Below the pieces are notes generated by a model. The model was not told where the DNA came from. It saw only the letters and a program-made list of their open reading frames with translations, and did no database searches. 64,000 nt of DNA from Pseudobdellovibrionaceae bacterium. GTDB lineage: Bacteria; Bdellovibrionota; Bdellovibrionia; Bdellovibrionales; UBA1609. The DNA lies in NCBI GenBank assembly GCA_023898385.1, contig CP060220.1, positions 2,294,001 through 2,358,000 on the forward strand. The letters run 5' to 3'. Of the stretch, positions 49,844 to 56,689 are shown one piece after another (positions within the stretch are counted from its first letter, which is position 1; every line of letters begins with the position of its first letter). Position numbers and translations under genes: made by a program.

Positions 49844-50824
49844 CTAGAACCCATACTTTTTAGCAAGCTCACGCGCGGCTTTTTCACCGGCCTGTTCGCC
49901 GGCTGAAAATATAGACCGGGCGCTGCCAAAATCAAGCAACTTATAGTTTCGTGTGTTAACATTCACCACATAACTGGCTGCACTCGCTGATTTTTTTAAG
50001 TGGCGAATCAGCTCTTGCCAAACCACCGCCGAGACGTAGCTGTTTTTTAACTCGTCTTGCTTTAAGGGCTCGCCATCAGATAAGACATTCACAAAGACAA
50101 TCACTTCAATCTTTGCCGCCTTCATGCGCGAAATGGCCTCATCCACAGAAAAAGCTCCGGCCACCCAATGGTCATTGGGTTGAAACAGCGGCGGATAAGG
50201 CATACATTTTTTAAGGGCCTCCATCACTGATCCACGCTGTTGCCAACTTAACGTGCCAGAATAAATCGACAGACTGGGACATGCAAAATCCACCTGCATG
50301 CTGCCGATATCCGACTTTTCTAAGTTCTTTTCGAAAAACTCAGACAATGTGTTTATGCTGTTGGCCTCAAGCTTCTTTGTGAAAAAACCCCGCTTTGCCA
50401 AATCTTTTTGTTCCAGCTTGTAGAGCTTCCACTCGGCACCATGAACTTTTCCATTTTCGGCATACAACGCCGCCGGCAACGCTCCCCATTCAATACCGAT
50501 AATAGAATCAATGGGGATTTTTGCTTTCACAAGCTCTTTGATTACACCCGTGTGAGCAAAGGCCTTCACGCCACCTGGCCCGAGAATTAAACCCACCTTG
50601 GGGGGGGCCAAGGGTTCCTGGGGCTGCGGTTGCTTCAACCAAGTGTCACCCACGGACTCTTCACTGGTAATCACATGAACTTCAGAATCTTTTGATGGTT
50701 CACTTTGGGGGCTGTCGATTTTTTGTTTACGCTGTTCAAATCGTTCTGAAACCGAGGCACATCCCACGACAAAATAAAGGGCCCATAGCCCCACAACTAA
50801 CCCCACTTTAGATTTTTTTAGCAT
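49844..50824 (-). CDS. Patatin-like lipoprotein with the catalytic dyad replaced
   Basis: A 326-residue lipoprotein; ATG at 50824 with GGGAG 9 bp before it; lipobox VVGC about residue 22. A Pro/Ser/Glu linker leads to a patatin-type domain: the oxyanion segment VGLILGPGGVKAFAHTGV is kept (about 75-92), but the nucleophile elbow, GxSxG in lipases, reads GIEWGALPAALYA (Glu in place of Ser), and the Asp of the DGG/DGA motif is missing (HWVAGAFS). It therefore cannot use the known dyad. It starts inside the end of tlyA (17-bp overlap) and continues to pepP. It might be a structural or sensing protein. Confidence 0.78.
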   Translation of the reverse strand: MLKKSKVGLVVGLWALYFVVGCASVSERFEQRKQKIDSPQSEPSKDSEVHVITSEESVGDTWLKQPQPQEPLAPPKVGLILGPGGVKAFAHTGVIKELVKAKIPIDSIIGIEWGALPAALYAENGKVHGAEWKLYKLEQKDLAKRGFFTKKLEANSINTLSEFFEKNLEKSDIGSMQVDFACPSLSIYSGTLSWQQRGSVMEALKKCMPYPPLFQPNDHWVAGAFSVDEAISRMKAAKIEVIVFVNVLSDGEPLKQDELKNSYVSAVVWQELIRHLKKSASAASYVVNVNTRNYKLLDFGSARSIFSAGEQAGEKAARELAKKYGF

Positions 50825-51581
50825 AAACAAAAAACTCCCGATTACCGGCTTTACCTAAAATTGGACTCTCAATGTAATTTTCTACCACAAGCCCCAACGA
50901 TTTGCACAGTCCGATAATTTTCTCTTTGAGATGTTCATATTGTGCCGGGTCCTTGACGACGCCCCTTTTATTTAGGGCCTCTGGCCCCAGCTCAAATTGG
51001 GGTTTGATCAAGGCCAGCAAATGTCCGCTGGGCTTCAGCCATTGACTAATAAGCGGCAGCACCTGAGTGATCGAAATAAACGACAAGTCTACTGTGATCA
51101 CGTCAAAGGGTTTCTCTAAGTGAGGCACCAGTGTGGCATTCTCGTTCATGTCTCTCACATGTACGCCTTCAAATATTTTTAAGCGTGGCTCAGGGCGTAG
51201 CCGAGCATGCACTTGCTCATGGCCCACGTCCACCCCGACAACTTCTGTAGCGCCGTGCTGTAATAGACAATCCGAAAACCCACCCGTGGACAGCCCTATA
51301 TCTAAAGCCCGAATGCCTTCAACGTTAATAGATAGTTCTTTAAGGGCGCCAGCCAGCTTTAATCCTCCTCTCGACACATAGGTCAATGCATCGGAGGCCG
51401 CCACTGTCACCACGCTGGTTTCACTGACAAGAAAACCGGGCTTTTCCACTGTTTTTTCCCCAGCCCTATTCTTTACCGTAACAACACCTGAGCGAATAAG
51501 TTGCTGCGCCTTGGATTTTGATGGTGCCCACCCTTTATCGACTAAATACTGATCAAGACGTATTGAGGGTGTGTTTGCCAT
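50808..51581 (-). CDS. tlyA: TlyA-family rRNA methyltransferase with S4 domain
   Basis: A 257-residue protein. The N-terminal 60 residues form an S4 RNA-binding domain (IRLDQYLVDKGWAPSKSKAQQL), then an FtsJ-type methyltransferase: LDIGLSTGGFSDCLLQHGA (SAM motif I, about 93-111), VVGVDVGHEQVHA, VDLSFISITQVLP and ALIKPQFELG. TlyA methylates 2'-O of cytidines in 16S and 23S rRNA, and annotations often call it hemolysin A. It is in the xseA-xseB-ispA-tlyA string, from which dxs, usually between ispA and tlyA, is missing here. Confidence 0.9.
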   Translation of the reverse strand: MANTPSIRLDQYLVDKGWAPSKSKAQQLIRSGVVTVKNRAGEKTVEKPGFLVSETSVVTVAASDALTYVSRGGLKLAGALKELSINVEGIRALDIGLSTGGFSDCLLQHGATEVVGVDVGHEQVHARLRPEPRLKIFEGVHVRDMNENATLVPHLEKPFDVITVDLSFISITQVLPLISQWLKPSGHLLALIKPQFELGPEALNKRGVVKDPAQYEHLKEKIIGLCKSLGLVVENYIESPILGKAGNREFFVYAKKI

Positions 51582-51593
51582 AGTCTAACTTTT

Positions 51594-52451
51594 TTAAACA
51601 GTTCGGTTTAAGTTGTATTGACTCAACGACCCCAATTTGTGGGCTTTTTCGCCATAGGCCACAAGACTTGATTGCATTTCCTCGGTCAGCTGAGTGAGCG
51701 CTTTTTTGGTTTCCTCAAGACCCATAAGCGACGGAAACCCCGAAGCTTCTGGGTTATTTTTGTCATAATCCAAAATATCGTCGGCCAGTTGAAAGGCCAA
51801 GCCGAGCTTTTCACCAAACTCACGCAAATGAGCGCGGTCTTCAGCATCGACTTTCGCCACCACCGCCGCTCCCTCTACCGCAGAAGCTATGAGTGCTCCG
51901 GTTTTTAATTTATGTGTGAGAGTTAATTCATCCACCGTTAACACCTTGCCACCCAAAGCTTCAATATCAATGGCCTGCCCGCCAACCATACCCAGTGGAC
52001 CTGCTGCTTGGGCCAACACACGCACCAGCTCAAGTCCCACGCCTGGATCTGAAGAATAGTTTTCGGCGATGGTTGAAAATGCCGCCGTCGACAGACCGTC
52101 ACCTGCCAGCAGTGCCATGGCCTCACCGTAGACGATATGATTAGTGGGTTGGCCGCGTCGCTCATCGTCGTTGTCCATGAGTGGTAAATCATCATGGATC
52201 AACGAATAAGTATGAACACATTCAACAGCGGCAGCAAAGGGTAAGACCCGCTCTTTACCTACGCCCAACATTTCAGCCGTCAACAAACAAAGCACTGGCC
52301 GAAAGCGTTTTCCGCCATTGTCGAGAGAGTATTTCATCGACTCAAAAAGTCGGTTCATACTGCTGGAGGGCCACTTGCCACCCGCAAAAAGATTGCGCAG
52401 GTAATCATCCACAATGACGATTTCTTGTTTAAAAAGATCAGTCAGGCTCAT
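51594..52451 (-). CDS. ispA: Geranyl/farnesyl diphosphate synthase
   Basis: A 285-residue trans-prenyltransferase. First Asp-rich motif DDLPLMDNDDERRG (about 88-101; DDxxxxD form), GKRFRPVLCLL earlier, second motif LAFQLADDILDYD (about 218-230). It condenses IPP with DMAPP or GPP to make FPP, used for heme O (ctaB), quinones and undecaprenyl carriers. Its start overlaps the end of xseB by 4 bp (ATGA). A typical xseA-xseB-ispA arrangement. Confidence 0.94.
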   Translation of the reverse strand: MSLTDLFKQEIVIVDDYLRNLFAGGKWPSSSMNRLFESMKYSLDNGGKRFRPVLCLLTAEMLGVGKERVLPFAAAVECVHTYSLIHDDLPLMDNDDERRGQPTNHIVYGEAMALLAGDGLSTAAFSTIAENYSSDPGVGLELVRVLAQAAGPLGMVGGQAIDIEALGGKVLTVDELTLTHKLKTGALIASAVEGAAVVAKVDAEDRAHLREFGEKLGLAFQLADDILDYDKNNPEASGFPSLMGLEETKKALTQLTEEMQSSLVAYGEKAHKLGSLSQYNLNRTV

Positions 52452-52675
52452 TCATCCACGTCCGCAGAAAAATCTTCAGTCACGGCCTGCCCATTGTCAT
52501 CCACCTTAACCAAAAGTTTCACCTTCGCCTCGGCCTCGGATAACTGCTTGTTGCACTCACGCGAGTGTTTAATACCCTCTTCAAAAAGTTTTAGTGAATC
52601 TTCAAGTGACAATTCGCCACCCTCCATAGCTGAGACGATTTCTTCAAGACGCCCCAATTTTTTTTCAAAGTCCAT
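52448..52675 (-). CDS. xseB: Exodeoxyribonuclease VII small subunit
   Basis: A 75-residue protein with the family pattern FEKKLGRLEEIVSAMEGGELSLEDSLKLFEEGIKHSRECNKQL at the N-terminus. It forms a complex with XseA. The C-terminus is acidic (EDFSADVDE). It overlaps the ispA start by 4 bp and follows xseA by 10 bp. Clear assignment by motif and position. Confidence 0.94.
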   Translation of the reverse strand: MDFEKKLGRLEEIVSAMEGGELSLEDSLKLFEEGIKHSRECNKQLSEAEAKVKLLVKVDDNGQAVTEDFSADVDE

Positions 52676-52685
52676 TTCATATCTC

Positions 52686-54074
52686 CTATTCTTTTTCTAA
52701 GGTCGTCACTGACACTTGGGCTCCTCCATGGGCCAATCGCACGTGTAGAGAGTCACCCACAGAAAGCTGTTCGACATTTTTTACAACTACCTTTTGTTTT
52801 GTAACTATGGAGTAGCCCCGATCCACCACTTTTAACGGGCTTAGACTATCTAATACGGCCATCAGTTCTTTTAGGTGATGGCGACGGTCTTGCAAAATTT
52901 GTTTTTGCGAACTGGCCAAGCGAAGCCCTAGCATGGCCACCCGCTGTCGCTGGCGATCTACCAGCGCAAGCGGGGTGCCCAGACGCTTTAATAAGTGCTG
53001 CAGCTGTTGCCTTTTAAGGCTTACAAATCGCTCTACAGAAAGTTCTAGACGCTGAGTCAACTCATCACAACGCATACTTAAATCTTGTAGGCGACGTTGA
53101 GGATCTATGAGTCTCTTGCCCAGATGGGTCAATCGTTGGCGGTGGTGATGAATTATAAAGTTCATTGACCGCAACAAACGATGCCGTATTTGTTTGATTC
53201 TCTCTAAGAGGTCTTCTGAGTTTTTCACCACAAGTTCGGCCGCTGCCGATGGCGTGGGAGCGCGCAAATCAGCCACAAAATCAGATATTGTGAAATCCAC
53301 TTCATGCCCCACCGCCGATATGATGGGTTTTTGCGAAGCCACTATGGCGCGAGCCACAGATTCTTCGTTAAAACACCAAAGATCTTCAATAGACCCGCCG
53401 CCACGACCAACAATAATCACATCGATATTTTTGATTTTATTCGCAGCTTCGATGCCCTTAACTATGGAGGCCGCTGCCGTGGGCCCCTGCACAAGCGCCG
53501 GCACTACGGTGACCTCAGCGCCCCGGTGGCGCCGTTTAAGCACATTGAGTATATCCCTAATGGCCGCACCCGTGGGTGAGGTGACAACGGCAATATGTTT
53601 TGGAAAAGCCGGCAAGGGCTTTTTACGTTCCTTTGCAAACAGACCCTCTTTTTGGAGTTTGGCTTTGAGTTGTTCAAAAGCTTTCTGCAAAGCTCCTGCA
53701 CCCACAGGCTCCATGGTCTCGCAAAAAACCTGGTAGTTGCCGCGGGGTTCGTAAACAGTGATCTTTCCCCGAACCAAAACTTCCATGCCTGACTCAGGCC
53801 GAAATTTCAGGCGACTATTAAACCCACGAAACATCACGGCGTTCACCTGAGCTTTGTCGTCTTTTAGGCTAAAATAAAAATGCCCTGAAGTGTGGGCCTT
53901 GAAATTAGAAATTTCCCCTTGCAGCCAAATTAGCGAAAACTGAGATTCTAAAATTTCGCGTACCGAACCGTTGAGTTCAGATACAGAAAATACATGGGGC
54001 TCATTAGCCACAGGTTGGTTGTCTTCGGGCTCCTCATTAGCCCAATCTGAAAATCCCATTTGTGTCTGACTCAT
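52686..54074 (-). CDS. xseA: Exodeoxyribonuclease VII large subunit
   Basis: A 462-residue nuclease that with XseB degrades single-stranded DNA to oligonucleotides. N-terminal OB fold (IWLQGEISNFKAHTSGHFYFSLKD, about 47-70), then the catalytic part: VVTSPTGAAIRDILNVLKRRH (about 165-185), VIIVGRGGGSIEDLWCFNEE (about 215-234) and ISAVGHEVDFTISDFVADLRAPTPSAAAE (about 252-280). A long coiled-coil C-terminal region follows. Complete and canonical. Confidence 0.96.
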   Translation of the reverse strand: MSQTQMGFSDWANEEPEDNQPVANEPHVFSVSELNGSVREILESQFSLIWLQGEISNFKAHTSGHFYFSLKDDKAQVNAVMFRGFNSRLKFRPESGMEVLVRGKITVYEPRGNYQVFCETMEPVGAGALQKAFEQLKAKLQKEGLFAKERKKPLPAFPKHIAVVTSPTGAAIRDILNVLKRRHRGAEVTVVPALVQGPTAAASIVKGIEAANKIKNIDVIIVGRGGGSIEDLWCFNEESVARAIVASQKPIISAVGHEVDFTISDFVADLRAPTPSAAAELVVKNSEDLLERIKQIRHRLLRSMNFIIHHHRQRLTHLGKRLIDPQRRLQDLSMRCDELTQRLELSVERFVSLKRQQLQHLLKRLGTPLALVDRQRQRVAMLGLRLASSQKQILQDRRHHLKELMAVLDSLSPLKVVDRGYSIVTKQKVVVKNVEQLSVGDSLHVRLAHGGAQVSVTTLEKE

Positions 54075-54159
54075 GACCGCAGAACATAACGGCCCCTTAC
54101 CAGAAAAGAAAGTTTTACCTGAGGCTTTTCACAATTACTTTGCGGCGCATAAGCCAGAA

Positions 54160-54387
54160 TCAGAAAGGATTTTGGCCCACCCATAGGTTTTGAAGCGACC
54201 AAACGCCCCCAACCACCAGACAGATCAGAGCCAGTAGCCGGTGCCCCTGCATTTGGGTTAAAAGTTGCGGCGGAAAGTGCTTTTCAGCGAGCCCCACCAA
54301 TGTTTCAGAATGCAACACAAAGGTCAAAAGGGCGCCGTAAAACAGCACAATAAACGGAAAAATAAAATCGAGTTCGTGGTAGGTCAT
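54160..54387 (-). CDS. Small membrane protein of unknown function
   Basis: A 75-residue protein with two hydrophobic stretches (about 8-25 and 50-66) and a polar link (HSETLVGLAEKHFPPQLLTQMQGH). No family was recognised. It lies 85 bp after xseA's start on the same strand and could be ahead of it in the operon. No good ribosome site was checked in detail. Coding status is likely because of its clear topology, but not proven. Confidence 0.5.
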   Translation of the reverse strand: MTYHELDFIFPFIVLFYGALLTFVLHSETLVGLAEKHFPPQLLTQMQGHRLLALICLVVGGVWSLQNLWVGQNPF

Positions 54388-55088
54388 AACATCGTATCGG
54401 CAGCTTGTGTCTCAATATTAAACAACAGGTTAAATAAATATTTTTTCGTTAGGCCAGAGGTCTTGTTTGAAAGTCAAGTTCTGTGTAAGAGGGGCCTAAT
54501 AACAGTGATTTTCCGCAAAAAACTTGCAATGGCTATTACGTACAGCGTTCAAATCTGGCAAGCAGCGCGCTAAGAAAAATGCTATCTCTGCCGCCATGGG
54601 CACCCCTTTCCGGACCGATCACTTTATATTTCTTTTTAAGGCTCTTAAGTCTGGTTTTTATCTTCGGCATGGCATTTGCCTCGTTGCTGTCAAATAGGGT
54701 TTGTTGTATATTCAATGTCAGCTTCTGTGGGCTCATGAATAAGTAAACCCTACAGTCAAAGCAATGGGGATGGTCCCTGAGAGTGGTGTGCAAGCTCAAG
54801 TTCGAGTTGAGAAGCCTGAAGCTCTTATCACTGTCGCCCACCTTAGCGAAACCGGGTTTGCAGTTCATAGAGCACCACAGTTGTTTTTTTCATTTCGTGA
54901 CACTGGCGGCTTTTTGCTTTTTTTTGTGAATCTTCGGCCTGGTCAGGCCACCCAGCCCAACGTCCTTCGACCATAGACTAAAATTCTCATGCAGATTTAT
55001 TTTCGCTCAGTTGCAACTGCATTGCTTTATATATCGATATAAAATGGCCCTATATTTGCTTTTTATAAGGGAAAACGAGGGGACGGCC
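54388..55088. other. Long intergenic region with only weak coding signals
   Basis: About 700 bp between the small membrane protein and the coiled-coil secreted protein. The largest open frames are short and lack family similarity, except for a possible decayed ribosomal L35-like stretch (54536-54670, listed separately). It must hold the promoter for the plus-strand gene at 55089; AT-rich runs occur at 54420-54450 and around 55020-55070. No tRNA or clear hairpin was seen. Confidence 0.5.
54536..54670 (-). pseudogene. Possible degenerate ribosomal protein L35-like frame
   Basis: A 44-codon frame beginning MPKIKTRLKSLKKKYKVIG, close to the MPKxKT...KRFKVTG start of bL35, with GAGG 8 bp upstream. 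After about residue 20 the likeness is lost in this frame, while in the +1 frame the DNA reads GKGCPWRQR, stop, HFS, stop, RAACQI, which vaguely resembles the L35 middle. It could be a frameshifted duplicate or only chance. The normal L35 partners infC and rplT are not near. Confidence 0.3.
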
Positions 55089-56483
55089 ATGATTCGATTT
55101 TCACTGTCAAAACTTTTTACGTTTGTCTTTGTGATGGGGGTTTTTCTATCAACTGCCTTTGCAGGTGATTCGAATTCTAATGAACCCAGCGATCCCATGG
55201 TGCAAAAAGCCTATGCCAATTGTGGCAAAAGTGATCGAGCCTGTATCCAAAGAGAACTGGAAAAGTATGAGGCCTCGAAGAAGTGCGACGAGGCAACGAA
55301 AGAAATCAAAGACCTCGCTTCAAAAAGGGGTGAGGCCTGCAATAAAGCTGGCATCAACTGCGATGTCCTCGACAAGTGTGTCACATGTTTGTCAGACAAA
55401 AGCTGCAAACCCGAGTTCACCTATGAAAAATCAAATCTCTCACTGGCAAAGTCAGATGTTTGCCCGAATATCGAAGCCGCTTACCGAGAACCGCTAAAGT
55501 CAGAGCTTGAATCACTAGATAGCGAAAAAAAGGAGCTTAAGTCAGACTCTAGTGACCTAGAAGAGTCGATTCAAGAAGCCCAATCGGAAATCCAATCGGC
55601 CCAACTGGAGGCACAGGAAGCCACAAATGATGCCAATGTCGCTCTAGAGAAGTTTCGCAGCCAACTCGAGGAAGCGGCTGAAGAGGGGCGCAAAGATCTT
55701 GAAAAACAAATTCAAAGCCTTGAAGAAAAAATGAGTGAAGTTCACTCTCAGTTGGCAGAAAACGCCGCCATGAAAGTCGAGTCCTTTGATAAATATCAAG
55801 ATGCACTGGATGCCCTTGATATGGAAATAAAGGCTTGCGCTTTTGAATATTTTGATAAATTTCAACAACAAGTAGCGCAACGAATCCTTACGGGCACGAA
55901 CAAAGCCAGTGGTCTGGCTGGCGCACTTTCTAAAGCCGGACTCTCATCAGCTGAACAAGCCAATAAGAAATTTGCCTACTTTAAATCAGAATGCAAAGAG
56001 CGAAAGAATCACCATGCCCGATCTGTTTCAGCAAAACGACGGTATGACAATGTGGTTAAACAACTAGACAACAACCGCATCAGCCTGATCAATCAGTTGG
56101 ACAAATTGATGCAAGAACTCAATAAACTTTCGCAAACCGGGCTATCAGAACTTGAGGCCAAAATTGCGCGAAAATGGCAAGAGGCTGAATTGGAATATCG
56201 CCAGAAGATCACAAACGCTAACCTGAAGGTGCAATCCACTATTTCTAAATATCAGTCGAAGCTTATCTCTGACCAACAAAAGCTTCGCGAAAAACAAGAG
56301 TCCCTTCAAAACTGGGAAGAATATGGGACGAGCAAGCTCGGCATGCTTACAAAAGATCCTGATTTTGTTTCAGCTGCCAATGCCCATGAGCGCTACAAAG
56401 GGGTCTATGATAGCTTTGGCGCAAGCTGTCCCGATCCCAATAGTGTTCTCAAAGGACTACCCAACCCAAAAGGCACAAAATAA
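55089..56483 (+). CDS. Secreted coiled-coil protein with Cys-rich head
   Basis: A 464-residue protein; the ATG at 55089 follows GAGGGGACGGCC, and a longer reading from 55011 lacks a ribosome site. Signal peptide about 1-24 (LFTFVFVMGVFLSTAFAG). Mature residues about 30-145 hold about eleven Cys (pairs such as ANCGKSDRAC and CVTCLSDKSC), then a long Glu/Lys/Ala-rich coiled coil (about 155-260), a middle section with a Cys pair, and another coiled coil (about 325-430). The C-terminus is short. No domain was recognised. A structural or surface-filament role is possible. Confidence 0.8.
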   Translation: MIRFSLSKLFTFVFVMGVFLSTAFAGDSNSNEPSDPMVQKAYANCGKSDRACIQRELEKYEASKKCDEATKEIKDLASKRGEACNKAGINCDVLDKCVTCLSDKSCKPEFTYEKSNLSLAKSDVCPNIEAAYREPLKSELESLDSEKKELKSDSSDLEESIQEAQSEIQSAQLEAQEATNDANVALEKFRSQLEEAAEEGRKDLEKQIQSLEEKMSEVHSQLAENAAMKVESFDKYQDALDALDMEIKACAFEYFDKFQQQVAQRILTGTNKASGLAGALSKAGLSSAEQANKKFAYFKSECKERKNHHARSVSAKRRYDNVVKQLDNNRISLINQLDKLMQELNKLSQTGLSELEAKIARKWQEAELEYRQKITNANLKVQSTISKYQSKLISDQQKLREKQESLQNWEEYGTSKLGMLTKDPDFVSAANAHERYKGVYDSFGASCPDPNSVLKGLPNPKGTK

Positions 56484-56531
56484 CCCGCCTCTGAAATAGC
56501 CTTGACTCTAGGCATCATTTCACCCCATCCT

Positions 56532-56566
56532 ACCACCCCTGCCCCTTCCCGGTGGTGGGGGTTTTG
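56532..56566 (+). terminator. Possible terminator after the coiled-coil gene
   Basis: ACCACC (56532-56537) pairs with GGTGGT (56551-56556), with further G/C pairing possible, followed by GGGGGTTTTG. The stem is GC-rich, and the T run is short. It lies about 50 bp after the stop at 56483. Confidence 0.45.
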
Positions 56567-56689
56567 TGTTAGTTTTTTCACTTGGTTCAATATTATAGAA
56601 CCATAAGGTTTTCCTTGTGATCTTAATCGTGTTTTAAGGCCACGAGGGTTTTGCATCTTGTTCACTCATCCGTGCGTGCAGAGGGAATT

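Noticed and set aside
54764..54976. A 70-codon open frame on the plus strand
   Set aside because: No ribosome site, no recognisable family and composition like non-coding DNA; it also overlaps other weak frames.
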